Part shown: positions 16,710 to 25,553 of the stretch, one piece after another
Layout of the letters: every line of letters begins with the position of its first letter
Numbering within the stretch: position 1 is the stretch's first letter
Assembly (NCBI RefSeq): GCF_005938385.1
Contig: NZ_VCRA01000027.1
Span: 1 to 64,000, forward strand
DNA: 64,000 nucleotides
Direction: 5' to 3'
DNA from: Paenibacillus mesophilus
GTDB lineage: Bacteria; Bacillota; Bacilli; Paenibacillales; NBRC-103111
Translations under genes and position numbers: made by a program
The notes under the pieces: generated by a model
What the model was told of the DNA's origin: nothing
What the model saw: only the letters and a program-made list of their open reading frames with translations
The model's database searches: none

Positions 16710-18050
16710 ATGTTCAAACGGAGTTTGGCCGTTTTGCCAAGCTTGGTAATCGCAACCTTGATGGCTGCATGTTCTACTGGCGGGACCAAGGGTGCCGATA
16801 CGGAACCGAGGGGTGGCTCGCAGCCCCCGAAGGCCCAGGCGGAGCCGGTTACGCTCCAGTTTTACCACACCTCGACCGGGGTGACGGTAGACAAGTTTAT
16901 GGAGGACTACGGGAATGCGATCAAGAAAAAGTTCCCGCATGTTACGCCCGTCTTCACGCCGCTGGAGAAAGGGAATACGCTGCCGGACATGATCGCCGCC
17001 GGCAAAACGATCGATATTTTATGGAGCTCGATCGGGCATTTGCACGGGAATTTGCTGGAGTACGGCTTGCAGTACGACATTTCGGAGCTGGTGAAGAAGT
17101 ACAAGTACGATCTGAACCGGTTCGAGCCGACAAGCATCGAGATGATGCGGCAGGCGGCGAACGGAGGCATCTATGGTTTGCCGATCGGCAATTCCTCAGC
17201 CGCCATGTTCTACAACAAGGATCTTTTCGATAAATTCGGTGTTGCGTACCCGAAAGACGGCATGACGTGGGATGAAACGTATGAGCTGGCCAAACGGATG
17301 ACCCGCACGGAAGGGGGGAAGCAGTACCGCGGAATGACGTTCTCGTTCCAGCATATGGCGCTCTTGAACCCGTTCTCACTGCCTCATGTCGATCCGACGA
17401 CCGATAAGGCAACATTCTCATCGGATGCGAAATGGGCCCGGTTTACGGAAAATTATTTGCGCTTCAACCGGATTCCCGGCAACGAGGTCGATGCGAAGCA
17501 AATGCTGCTCGCGTATCAGAGCGCCGTGTTTTTCGACGAGAAAATATCGGCTATGCATGCGACGCTAAGCGGCGGGAACCCATGGGCCGCTCCCAACATG
17601 GATATGATCGACGTGGTGACGCTGCCGACTTTCAAGGAACTGCCTGGCGTAGGGCCGCAAGGTTACCCTTACTATTTCTACGTCACGTCGATGAGCAAGC
17701 ATAAGGAGCAGTCGTTCGAAGTGATCGCTTATCTCGGCTCGGACGAATTTCAGATGGAACGTTCGAAGAAAGGATTTATCAGTTCGCTCGACAACCCGGA
17801 TGTTCATAAAGCGTTCGGCACGGAGTCGCCGTATTTCCAAGGCAAGAAACTGAATCTGAAGGCGCTCGTCCCCGAGAAGCTGGCGAAGCCGGCGCCGAAG
17901 ACGAAATACCAAAGCATCGCCGATGCCAAGCTGCTCGCGAGCTGGTACGAAATGGTTCAAGGGAAGAAGGATATCAACACCGGGCTCGGACAGGCGGCGG
18001 AGGCAACGGATAAGGTGATCGAGACGGAGAAGGGCAAGGCGAAGAAATAA
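16710..18050 (+). CDS. Extracellular solute-binding lipoprotein (family 1), module 1 copy B
   Basis: 446 residues. ATG 16710 is placed 6 bases after AAAGGGAG and starts a lipoprotein signal ending in LMAAC. An upstream ATG at 16665 would add residues unlike a signal peptide. Motifs parallel the preceding gene: AAGKTIDILWSS, GGIYGLPIG, MFYNKDLFDKFGVAYP, GMTWDETYELAKRM. The pair arose by tandem duplication and later divergence, so the two may bind different sugars. Confidence 0.9.
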   Translation: MFKRSLAVLPSLVIATLMAACSTGGTKGADTEPRGGSQPPKAQAEPVTLQFYHTSTGVTVDKFMEDYGNAIKKKFPHVTPVFTPLEKGNTLPDMIAAGKTIDILWSSIGHLHGNLLEYGLQYDISELVKKYKYDLNRFEPTSIEMMRQAANGGIYGLPIGNSSAAMFYNKDLFDKFGVAYPKDGMTWDETYELAKRMTRTEGGKQYRGMTFSFQHMALLNPFSLPHVDPTTDKATFSSDAKWARFTENYLRFNRIPGNEVDAKQMLLAYQSAVFFDEKISAMHATLSGGNPWAAPNMDMIDVVTLPTFKELPGVGPQGYPYYFYVTSMSKHKEQSFEVIAYLGSDEFQMERSKKGFISSLDNPDVHKAFGTESPYFQGKKLNLKALVPEKLAKPAPKTKYQSIADAKLLASWYEMVQGKKDINTGLGQAAEATDKVIETEKGKAKK

Positions 18051-18075
18051 CCGAAACGGGAGAGGTGAATGATCC

Positions 18076-19743
18076 ATGACAGACAAGGACTTGAACCGGA
18101 TGCAGAATGGAGAGCCGGAAGTGAAGCAGCAGGCGGAGGGCGCGGTGTTTGAAGGAGCCCGCAGAGGAAAGCTGAGCAGAAGAGCGGTGTTGTCCGCCAT
18201 AGGAGTGGCGGGGGCTGCATTAGTAGGGAGCGGGACGGTCCACGCGCTCGATCTGCTGAAGGAGTCCGAAGGCAATAAACTCGGCGGGGGCAACGGCGGC
18301 GGAAACGGGGGCGGACCGGCTTGGAGCCGAGGAACGTACTCGTCCGTAACGGACCCACAGTTCGGGGCGAATCCGTCGAATGCGGACAATACGGCGCAAA
18401 TTCAGGCGGCGATCGATTTCGTCAGCGCCTCGGGCGGCGGGATTGTCTTCTTCCCCAAGGGCCAATACAAGATTACGGGCATTAAGGCCAAGTCCAACGT
18501 CACGCTGAAAGGGGAAAATGCCGGCGCTTCGATTCTGCTCAACATCGACGCGAACGGGGCGAACGCGGTGGAATATAAGCCGGGACCGGAAACTCCTTAC
18601 GAGCCGGATAACGTTCAGATGCTCGTCAATTTCTGGATCGAAGATTTGGGCATTATCGGCAACGCTCAGTCAGGGGCGGGAGTGTATCTGCTGTACACAA
18701 TGAAGCGGGGGCGCGGTAAGTGCGGCTTGAACCGCTGCGTCATTCAGAGCCATGGAGGCGTAGGCGTTCATTGGCGGTACGGCGACTCGTTGTCCTTGAA
18801 CGACTGCGATATCGGCAAGAACGGCTCCCACGGCGTATATTGCTTCCAGTTCAGCAATGTGATGACGATTGTCGGCGGCGTTATCCACGAGAACGGCGGC
18901 AACGGCGTTTACTGGAATCACGTAGCCTCCAATTGCACCATATTCGGCTGCTCCGTCCACGACAACGCCAAAGCCGGCGTGCTGGCGCAAAATGCCGAGC
19001 AGCCGTCGATTCTGTACTGCGCCTTCAACCGCAACGGCAAAACGACGAATTTGCCGGGCGTGCAGCTGACCGGGTTCGATCAGAAGAAGGTAGTGGCTGC
19101 CACCGTCATGGGGTGCCTGTTCGGTGACAATGCGCCGACCGGCTACGACGTTTCTTGCAGCTATGTAGAGGGCGCCAATATTTACAACAATTACTTCTAC
19201 GGCGTAAACAGCGGCAAACCGTCTTACATTCGGCTGGCGACTTGGGTCAAAGGGGTAAGCATCCGGGGCAACTACTGGTTCACGACGAAAGGCAACCCGG
19301 CCAAGGTGACGACGAACGGGGCGGCGAATATCGCTTACTATATCGACGATACCGGAGATACGGGGCCGCTGCTGAATCAAGTGCTCGTCGGACGAACGCT
19401 GCAGTACGCCCTCGGCGACGCCGCGGATACGCTGCTGCAGGCGACGGTCGGCGCGAACGAGCCGCTTCCGCGCTTCCGGATCAAGGCGAGCGGTGCGATG
19501 GAGTTCGGTAACGGCAGCGCGATGACGGCGGCGTTCGGGCCGGACCCCGCGACGGGCGGGCTCAAGTCGTCGGTCCGTCTGAGCTCGGACCAGGGGTTTG
19601 CGACCGCGGGAAGCGACTTTACGGGCAAGCCGCTACGCCTCGGCGCGTATTGCTTGTGGGTGGACGCGGCCGGACGGCTGCGGATTAAGAAAGGTGATCC
19701 CGTATCCGATACGGACGGGGTTGTGGTCGGCGCGCAAGCTTAG
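18076..19743 (+). CDS. Tat-exported right-handed beta-helix protein, module 1
   Basis: 555 residues. An N-terminal twin-arginine region (KLSRRAVLSAIGVAGAALVG) indicates export of the folded protein by Tat. A glycine/asparagine linker follows. The body begins TDPQFGANPSNADNTAQIQA and IVFFPKGQYKITG, the opening of pectate-lyase-3 type beta helices, then repeated turns such as GVHWRYGDS, GVYCFQFSN, GVYWNHVAS. Such proteins are polysaccharide lyases, hydrolases or epimerases, or phage tailspikes. The active site could not be assigned. GAGAGGTGA precedes ATG 18076, 25 bp after the lipoprotein gene. Confidence 0.82.
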   Translation: MTDKDLNRMQNGEPEVKQQAEGAVFEGARRGKLSRRAVLSAIGVAGAALVGSGTVHALDLLKESEGNKLGGGNGGGNGGGPAWSRGTYSSVTDPQFGANPSNADNTAQIQAAIDFVSASGGGIVFFPKGQYKITGIKAKSNVTLKGENAGASILLNIDANGANAVEYKPGPETPYEPDNVQMLVNFWIEDLGIIGNAQSGAGVYLLYTMKRGRGKCGLNRCVIQSHGGVGVHWRYGDSLSLNDCDIGKNGSHGVYCFQFSNVMTIVGGVIHENGGNGVYWNHVASNCTIFGCSVHDNAKAGVLAQNAEQPSILYCAFNRNGKTTNLPGVQLTGFDQKKVVAATVMGCLFGDNAPTGYDVSCSYVEGANIYNNYFYGVNSGKPSYIRLATWVKGVSIRGNYWFTTKGNPAKVTTNGAANIAYYIDDTGDTGPLLNQVLVGRTLQYALGDAADTLLQATVGANEPLPRFRIKASGAMEFGNGSAMTAAFGPDPATGGLKSSVRLSSDQGFATAGSDFTGKPLRLGAYCLWVDAAGRLRIKKGDPVSDTDGVVVGAQA

Positions 19744-19893
19744 TTCTTCACTTCGACTTGGCCAGGGGTTGATGTCGGCGGGCAGCGGCATGCCGTTGAA
19801 TGAGGGGCGGCGTGGCCGATTGTCGGCGATAGCAGTCTTTTGCACGCCTTATTTTGGAGAAAATCGGGACTTTTGAATAAATAAGAGGCGTTT

Positions 19894-20005
19894 GGGGCTC
19901 CTTTTTGGTGGTAATGTGCTGGAATCGGGTGATTTGATTGTGGATAAGAGTCTCCAGCAGCTCTTATATCGCACCCCGCTTCCATTGTCCACCAATAAGA
20001 GCCCC
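19894..20005. repeat. Extended imperfect palindrome of 112 bp
   Basis: The 336-bp gap between convergent genes has no CDS. GGGGCTC (19894-19900) pairs with GAGCCCC (19999-20005), GGTGG with CCACC further in, CGGGTG with CACCCCG, and ATAAGAG with CTCTTAT at the centre. It resembles other palindromes in the window and may terminate both flanking genes. Confidence 0.6.
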
Positions 20006-20079
20006 AGAATACTGTTATTTTCGATTGCAGTTAGTACAGCCCAGCATCGTGCGGTTCCATTGCTAGGGGCAATCCGCTG

Positions 20080-21357
20080 CTAGCTGCTGCCTGCTGTGCC
20101 GCTCGTCAAAGCCGCGTTCTTGCCCGCCGTATACCCGGTCGAGAAGGCGGCGGTAATATTGTAGCCCCCCGTGTAACCGTGCACGTCCAGCACTTCCCCG
20201 CAAAAAAACAAGCCCGGCATAAGCTTAGACTGCATCGTCTTCGGATCGATCTCCTTCAGATGAACGCCGCCCCCTGTCACGAACGCTTCCTCGATGGACA
20301 GCGTGCCGTTCGCGCGAAGCGGGAACGCTTTAGCGATTCTGGCCAGCTCCGTCCAAGGCTGCTTCGGAATATTGTCATACGTGAGGTCGTCCGGGATACC
20401 GGCCTTTTTCAGAAGAATCGGGATCAGCTTCTCGGGAAAAAAGCCTTTCAGCACGTTTTTGACCGCTTTTTTGGATTCCTCCCGGGCAAGCCGCATCGTC
20501 TCGGCATAGATTTCGTCAGACGAACGGTCCGGGAACAGATCGATCGTCATCGGGACGGTGCGTCCCCCGGTCTTCTTCAACTGCTTCACGACGAACTGGC
20601 TGCACCGCAAAGCGGCGGGGCCGGATATGCCGAAGTGGGTGAAAATCATGTCGCCCTCGTGCTCGACCAGCAGCTTTCCTTTCTCGTTCCATACGGCCAA
20701 ATGAATGCCGCGCAAGCTCAAGCCCTGCAGCTCGCGGGTTTGGATATAAGCATCGGAGGACGTGATCGGCACTTCGGTCGGATACAGCTCGGTAATCGTA
20801 TGCCCGGCTTCCTCCGCCCAGGCGTAACCGTCGCCGGTCGAACCCGTATGCGGTACCGATTTCCCGCCGGTGGCGATAATGACACAGCCGCTCTTGAGCC
20901 GTTCGCCCGAGCGCAGCCGTACTCCTGCCGCATGCCCGTCCTCGTACACGACCCGATCGACCGGGCTGTTGATGCGAACCGCCACGCCATACTCGCGTAC
21001 CCGGTTTACGAGTGCGTCAACGACCGTCTTCGCCTTGTCGCTTACCGGAAACATCCGGCCCCGGTCTTCTTCCTTCAGCTGAATACCCATACCTTCGAAG
21101 AAGGTGATGATGTCCCGATTGCCGAACGTATTCAACGCACTGTACAGAAACCGGCCGTTGCCGGGGATAAATTTGATGAGCTCGTCCAGCTCCTTGGCAT
21201 TGGTCACGTTGCACCTGCCCCCGCCGGAGATGCCCAGCTTGCGTCCGAGCTTGTCCCCTTTGTCCACGAGCATCACTTTCGCTCCCGCAGCTGCGGCAGC
21301 GATACATGCCATCAGGCCGGACGGGCCGCCGCCGATTACGATAACGTCATAACTCAC
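20080..21357 (-). CDS. FAD-dependent oxidoreductase of the HI0933/BaiN-like family
   Basis: 425 residues starting from GTG 21357, which follows AAAAGGAG; an upstream ATG at 21393 would add an unlikely stretch. The N-terminus [20 protein letters not shown] is an FAD-binding Rossmann motif. [17 protein letters not shown] is diagnostic of the HI0933-like flavoproteins, and [19 protein letters not shown] binds FAD at the C-terminus. Members are annotated as aminoacetone-oxidase-like or BaiN-like. The in vivo substrate is unsettled for most of them. Confidence 0.88.
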   Translation of the reverse strand: MSYDVIVIGGGPSGLMACIAAAAAGAKVMLVDKGDKLGRKLGISGGGRCNVTNAKELDELIKFIPGNGRFLYSALNTFGNRDIITFFEGMGIQLKEEDRGRMFPVSDKAKTVVDALVNRVREYGVAVRINSPVDRVVYEDGHAAGVRLRSGERLKSGCVIIATGGKSVPHTGSTGDGYAWAEEAGHTITELYPTEVPITSSDAYIQTRELQGLSLRGIHLAVWNEKGKLLVEHEGDMIFTHFGISGPAALRCSQFVVKQLKKTGGRTVPMTIDLFPDRSSDEIYAETMRLAREESKKAVKNVLKGFFPEKLIPILLKKAGIPDDLTYDNIPKQPWTELARIAKAFPLRANGTLSIEEAFVTGGGVHLKEIDPKTMQSKLMPGLFFCGEVLDVHGYTGGYNITAAFSTGYTAGKNAALTSGTAGSS

Positions 21358-21483
21358 AACAAATCTCCTTTTCCCGCATGTCGACGGGGTCATTACAAAT
21401 CATTGTAACGTGTTTGCGGATAAAAGAAAAACGCCCTTTGCCGGGTACAGCCCGTCTCACATGCGGCAGTCCCGACCGACTGC

Positions 21484-22560
21484 TCATTGGCTCGGCATCC
21501 TCGATCCAGCACCGCCGCCGCCCCAATGAATAACGGCAGGGTCTCCGATCCAACGGCCGTCCTCGTGGTCGATCGCCCGTACGACGATGCGCCCGTCGTA
21601 TACTTCGACGAACAAGCTTTCACTTTTGGCCGGATGGAGAGGCTTGTTGTCGGGACCATACACGATGCGTACCGAAGCGCTTCCGACAGCAACGAACGGA
21701 CCGCGCCACAGCTGGTTTGTCGTTTCCCAATCCCAGTGGGTATGCCCCGAGAACAACACGACGAACGGATACTTCTCCAGGATGGCGCGCAGACGTTCGT
21801 GCTGCACGACTCCCCGTTCGAGGGAGCTGCCGTCAAGCGTACCCGGCAGCGGCTGATGGAGAAACACGAGTGCGGGCAGATCCGTTCCCCGAGCAGCTGT
21901 TCCTCCGCCGGGCTTCGCATTTCGTCGTGCTTGATGTTCGGCAAGTCTCGTATCAAGCCAGACCAACTGCTCCTCCGATAAGTAAGCGTCCTCGGCAAAG
22001 GATGCATCGACGTCCCGATATGCTTCGCCGCTCATAAACAGAAACGGCACCCCTTGCAGGGTCGTTTCGTGATACGCTTTGGAGTAACCGAAGAAGTCCA
22101 TGAATTGGGCCGTCGCTTTGACCGAGCTCCACTGCTTGCTCAGCTTGGCGTAATTGTAATGGCTGCCGTGCCGCCACATGCCGTAATACTCATGATTGCC
22201 CATAGTAGCATGCACCGGAGCATGCGGAGTACTGTTCAACAGTTGGCGAAGCATGTCGAAATCTTCACCCGCGCCATTCGTCAAATCTCCGTTTATTAAG
22301 AGCATATGGTTGTCCGACTTTATGCTATAATGATCTTTAAGCGCTTTCACGAATAATTGTTGCGACATTTCGTCGTTTTCCTGCACATGAATGTCGCTTA
22401 ATAGCGAAAAGGTGACGAGAGGTTTGTCGCGTTCGGTCGAAGCCGGGAATGGTGCGGCTGCAGCGCTTCGGATCGAAGCGGAACCGTCCGTCGGGATAAT
22501 GATCCAAGAAACGGCTGCCGCAACGGCGGCTATTCGAAATAAAGTGTGAAAAACGGTCAA
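21484..22560 (-). CDS. Secreted calcineurin-like metallophosphoesterase
   Basis: About 358 residues. Metal-binding motifs are SDIHVQ, INGDLTNG, GNHEYYG and SGHTHWD, a complete calcineurin-like set. An N-terminal hydrophobic segment (TLFRIAAVAAAVSWIIIP) is a signal peptide or anchor. TTG 22560 has GGAG 8 bases upstream; GTG 22569 is an alternative without a properly spaced site. The C-terminal extension is a small beta-domain. It may act on cell-wall or extracellular phosphoesters. The start is close to the divergent membrane-protein gene. Confidence 0.85.
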   Translation of the reverse strand: MTVFHTLFRIAAVAAAVSWIIIPTDGSASIRSAAAAPFPASTERDKPLVTFSLLSDIHVQENDEMSQQLFVKALKDHYSIKSDNHMLLINGDLTNGAGEDFDMLRQLLNSTPHAPVHATMGNHEYYGMWRHGSHYNYAKLSKQWSSVKATAQFMDFFGYSKAYHETTLQGVPFLFMSGEAYRDVDASFAEDAYLSEEQLVWLDTRLAEHQARRNAKPGGGTAARGTDLPALVFLHQPLPGTLDGSSLERGVVQHERLRAILEKYPFVVLFSGHTHWDWETTNQLWRGPFVAVGSASVRIVYGPDNKPLHPAKSESLFVEVYDGRIVVRAIDHEDGRWIGDPAVIHWGGGGAGSRMPSQ

Positions 22561-22659
22561 GGCGCTCACTCCATTCGTGCATCTTGGCTCGCTGTAAGCC
22601 GTCTATTAGGTTGTTATGGACGGGTCCTGCTTATTCATCTTGAAACGGAGTGGATTTGT

Positions 22660-23382
22660 TTGCCCGAGTTAATTTCGTGGGGACCTTTCGCGATCCAAAT
22701 CGGCTTATTGGCTGTTATTGCAGCCGTGATGACCGCGATTTTTGCCGTGCGCTGGCTGTCCCGAACACATGGAGCTCCCGCCAAGGAGGCGGCGGAATTG
22801 CTGCAGAACGCCGCTTTTATCGCGTTCGTCATTTGGAAGTTCGGACACGTTTTATTTGCCCCTTCGGTAGTCTGGAACCGTCCGCTCGCTTTGATGATGA
22901 TGAACGGAGGGACGCGGGAGGCCGGGTTGGCGATAACGGCCGCTGTCCTATACTTGATCCTGAAGCTGAGGCGCAGCAGCGTCCCGGCACGGCTATTTCT
23001 GGACCTGATGTCGTTCGGCGCCGTCGCGGCCGTCATCGTGTATGCCGCCATCGACTGGAAGTACGGAAGAGCGACAACGCTGCCTTGGGGGCTTGTGCTG
23101 AACGACCCCGAATACCGTTATCATCCGGTTTCCGCTTATACCGTCATGGTTGCCGCCATCGTGGCGTTGTTTATGTGGATTCGCCGTAAATCGCTAGGCA
23201 CGGGAGAGTTGTTCCGCGTAGCGGCCATGTATATGGGGTTGGGCATGCTTGCCGTCTCGTTCGCCGATGTGCCGCAGCGGTCCGTTATGTTGTTGTCGGC
23301 GTTTCAATGGCAGACGCTTGTTTTGGCGGGGGCTGGCATCATTTTCTCTTATTCGATGCATAATAAAGCCGAAGGGAGATGA
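22660..23382 (+). CDS. Prolipoprotein diacylglyceryl transferase-like membrane protein
   Basis: About 240 residues with seven predicted membrane segments. The opening MPELISWGPFAIQIGLLAVI resembles Lgt-family N-termini, but the conserved Lgt active-site motifs were not found. It is therefore a divergent member, perhaps not an acyl transferase. TTG 22660 follows CGGAGTGGA. An upstream reading from 22546 overlaps the divergent gene and lacks a site. Confidence 0.65.
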   Translation: MPELISWGPFAIQIGLLAVIAAVMTAIFAVRWLSRTHGAPAKEAAELLQNAAFIAFVIWKFGHVLFAPSVVWNRPLALMMMNGGTREAGLAITAAVLYLILKLRRSSVPARLFLDLMSFGAVAAVIVYAAIDWKYGRATTLPWGLVLNDPEYRYHPVSAYTVMVAAIVALFMWIRRKSLGTGELFRVAAMYMGLGMLAVSFADVPQRSVMLLSAFQWQTLVLAGAGIIFSYSMHNKAEGR

Positions 23383-23391
23383 CGTAAACTT

Positions 23392-23526
23392 ATGTCAATC
23401 AAGCAGACGAACAATCAAGATTCTATGGCGCAGCGCCGACAAGCCGGGCAGAACGGGAAAAATCGCGGGGACGCCGGTCTCTCCGCCGATAAAAAGCTAA
23501 ACGGGCCCAACCGGCCCTCCGTTTGA
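23392..23526 (+). CDS. Small basic protein, possibly spore-associated
   Basis: A 44-residue ORF: MSIKQTNNQDSMAQRRQAGQ then a basic stretch and GLSADKKLNGPNRPSV. It is hydrophilic, rich in N, Q, K and R, with an ending reminiscent of minor small acid-soluble spore proteins of the SspP type. AAGGGAG lies upstream at rather long spacing, so expression is uncertain. It lies between the Lgt-like gene and the next small gene on the same strand. Confidence 0.5.
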   Translation: MSIKQTNNQDSMAQRRQAGQNGKNRGDAGLSADKKLNGPNRPSV

Positions 23527-23540
23527 AGCGCGGAGCAGCC

Positions 23541-23942
23541 ATGGACAATAATCGAGACGAATTGCATTCCGATTCCGGCACCCGGGAGACGGGCGGCGAG
23601 GACGCGACGCTGGATCCGTTCGAAATCAACTTTTTGCCGCAATTTACGGAAGGGAGAGGCCCGCGAGAGCCTTTCGTTAACGAATTCGGCGTGACGATCG
23701 GGGACCATATTTACGAATCGCCGGAATCTCCGCTCAGCCAGTGGACGGAGGAGACCGACCCGTTCATCATGGCGGGAGACCAGTGGGTGCATCCGTTCAA
23801 GGATATAGGTTTTCGAACGGCGGAGAACCGCGACCTTTTCGAGAAAGGGATCGCTCCGTCGGATCAGGGCGAACGATTTATGCATCGCGACAAAAATTCC
23901 GCATATAATTTGGAAGACGATGAAGGGGATCGGGAGCAGTAA
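23541..23942 (+). CDS. Hypothetical acidic protein
   Basis: 133 residues, unrecognised. CGGAG sits 7 bases before ATG 23541. It is acidic and mostly hydrophilic (NNRDELHSDSGTRETGG, then DPFEINFLPQFTEGRGPREP, and EDDEGDREQ at the end), without signal peptide or membrane segment. It follows the small basic ORF by 14 bp. A spore or envelope role is possible only from its neighbours. Confidence 0.65.
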   Translation: MDNNRDELHSDSGTRETGGEDATLDPFEINFLPQFTEGRGPREPFVNEFGVTIGDHIYESPESPLSQWTEETDPFIMAGDQWVHPFKDIGFRTAENRDLFEKGIAPSDQGERFMHRDKNSAYNLEDDEGDREQ

Positions 23943-24137
23943 GGGACAAGCCGTTATAGCCCCACTGACCGAGCGCAGCGCAACATCGCAAGCCACAGCC
24001 GCCGCTGCAGCGAATAGTCCGCCTGGAAACCCTCTTGCTTTCTTAGGGGCTTTGCTTCCGCAAGTCGGAGATGTATAATGGGAGAAAGTAAACATTTTCG
24101 ATTCGAAACTTGCGAATCATGGAGGAGTGAAGCGATA

Positions 24138-24572
24138 ATGGCGATGTCATTCGAATCCTATATGCGCGATATGATTCAACCGATGCGGGACGACTTGACC
24201 CGACTCGGCATTCAGGAGCTGCGGACGCCTGAGGAAGTGGTGGAGCAGTTCGATGCGGCTAAAGGGACTTCTCTCGTAGTCGTCAACTCGGTATGCGGCT
24301 GTGCCGCAGGCCAATGCCGTCCCGGCGTAGCCAAAGCGCTGGAGCACGATATTACGCCCGATCACCTGTTCACGGTGTTCGCGGGACAAGACAAAGAAGC
24401 GACTGCCAAAGCACGCGAATTTTTCGCGCCGTATCCGCCGTCGTCCCCGTCCATCGCGCTGATGAAGGACGGAGAGCTCGTGCACATGATCGAGCGCCAT
24501 CAAATCGAGAACCGGTCGGCCGAGCAGATCGCCGCCGATCTGACTCAAGCGTTCGAACGGTTTTGCCGCTAA
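24138..24572 (+). CDS. Bacilliredoxin (BrxA/BrxB family)
   Basis: 144 residues. The CGC active-site motif of the family is in VNSVCGCAAGQCRPG, where the first cysteine attacks bacillithiol-protein disulfides. MSFESYMRDMIQPMRDDLTR is the typical N-terminus. GGAGGAGTGA precedes ATG 24138 perfectly. Role: removal of bacillithiol from oxidised proteins in the cytoplasm. A terminator follows. Confidence 0.92.
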   Translation: MAMSFESYMRDMIQPMRDDLTRLGIQELRTPEEVVEQFDAAKGTSLVVVNSVCGCAAGQCRPGVAKALEHDITPDHLFTVFAGQDKEATAKAREFFAPYPPSSPSIALMKDGELVHMIERHQIENRSAEQIAADLTQAFERFCR

Positions 24573-24592
24573 TTGAATAGGATGCAAGCCGT

Positions 24593-24621
24593 GCCGTCGG
24601 GGGAAGCCCCGGCGGTTTTTT
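24593..24621 (+). terminator. Terminator of the bacilliredoxin gene
   Basis: GCCGTCGGGG-GAAG-CCCCGGCGG stem followed by six or more T bases. Confidence 0.85.
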
Positions 24622-24653
24622 GCTGCTCTCGGCGGTTTGTCCTTCGCGCGCTT

Positions 24654-24700
24654 CATGACCTCCCCTGACTTTTCCATGACCGAAGCATGACCGCCGGTCA
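24654..24700 (+). promoter_or_regulatory. Phased CATGACC repeats, likely activator sites
   Basis: CATGACC occurs at 24654-24660, 24675-24681 and 24686-24692. The offsets are 21 and 11 bp, that is two and one helical turns. The last copy continues into a perfect inverted repeat TGACC-GCC-GGTCA (24688-24700). The block ends just upstream of the expected -35 position of the next promoter, a class II activator layout. Confidence 0.7.
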
Positions 24701-24701
24701 C

Positions 24702-24730
24702 TACTCCTTTCAGCAGGCTCCGCTTATGAT
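24702..24730 (+). promoter_or_regulatory. Activator-dependent promoter of the tandem-paralogue operon
   Basis: TATGAT at 24725-24730 is a good -10. The -35 position 17 bp upstream reads TACTCC and is poor, fitting a promoter that needs an activator bound to the adjacent repeats. Confidence 0.5.
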
Positions 24731-24755
24731 TTGAACAGAAGGAGGTGAATCGAAC

Positions 24756-25526
24756 ATGATCGATCTGACGGAGAGGCTCGGCTTGATCGGCAGCATAAGT
24801 CTACGTTATCCCGAACTGACGGAAAGCGTTCTCTCGGGGGAAACGGTACCAGCTGCGACCCGGACCGACAAATCGTGCGGCTCTTCCCATGTTTGCGCGG
24901 GGAGTCTGGTGTCTATCGCCGCCGGTATTTGCGACGAGCACCGGGATGACGTTCTCGAATCCACGCTGTTTGCCCAATTCGCGGCCAACGGCCGTTATCA
25001 GAGGGATACCGAAACCGATCAGTGGTACTCGGTCTACGTCCAAACTTTAATTTTGCTCGGCTGGAATACGGTCGGATTCCGTTTTCAAAAGTACGCGCAA
25101 TTGCCGGAACAATTTCAATTGTTCGATGCGATTCTCGAGCTGACCTCCGGCACATGGACCAAAAGCGCGCAGGATAGTCTGACCGTGATGCTTCGGGCGC
25201 TCGGCAGCTTCAAAAGCACGGATCGTCGCATCCAACTGCTGGGCGTAAACTCGGTCACCGCAAGCGCGGGCAATTTTCAGCTGGGAGTCGCGGAGAATGC
25301 CAAGGGCGATCAAGTCCAAATGCAGACGATGGCCGTGCTGTTCAATAGTCAAGGAATTCCCGCCGATTTTTTATTCGATCAATACGCAGCCGCTTCCGTG
25401 AATTTGTTCGCATCGTCACAAATGATGGTGTTGAACGACAATGTATACAGCCGCATGAGGAGCACCGTGAGGAGCAGATTGAACACCCAAATTCAACAAT
25501 TCATCGTTTCGATTCCATTAAGCTGA
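24756..25526 (+). CDS. Unrecognised protein, tandem paralogue A
   Basis: 256 residues, not recognised. A near-perfect AAGGAGGTGA precedes ATG 24756, suggesting strong expression. Motifs shared with the next gene are SLVSIAAGICDEHRDDVLES, TLFAQFAAN, a WY-x-x-Y-x-x-x-L block (QWYSVYVQTLILLGW), IQLLGVNSV and SAGNFQLGV. It has no signal peptide or membrane helix. One N-terminal Cys pair (SCGSSHVC) is absent from its paralogue. It could be a structural, toxin-like or self-assembling protein, but nothing in the sequence decides this. Confidence 0.85.
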   Translation: MIDLTERLGLIGSISLRYPELTESVLSGETVPAATRTDKSCGSSHVCAGSLVSIAAGICDEHRDDVLESTLFAQFAANGRYQRDTETDQWYSVYVQTLILLGWNTVGFRFQKYAQLPEQFQLFDAILELTSGTWTKSAQDSLTVMLRALGSFKSTDRRIQLLGVNSVTASAGNFQLGVAENAKGDQVQMQTMAVLFNSQGIPADFLFDQYAAASVNLFASSQMMVLNDNVYSRMRSTVRSRLNTQIQQFIVSIPLS

Positions 25527-25553
25527 ACCAGCGAAAAAATAGGAGGTTTCATT

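Noticed and set aside
15288-16940. Long antisense ORF of 550 codons over the module 1 lipoprotein genes
   Set aside because: It is complementary to two well-supported lipoprotein genes, is rich in R and L as expected from reverse reading of G+C-rich codons, and shows no family motif.
20179-21408. 409-codon ORF opposite the flavoprotein gene
   Set aside because: Shadow of a recognised gene, with no recognised motif.
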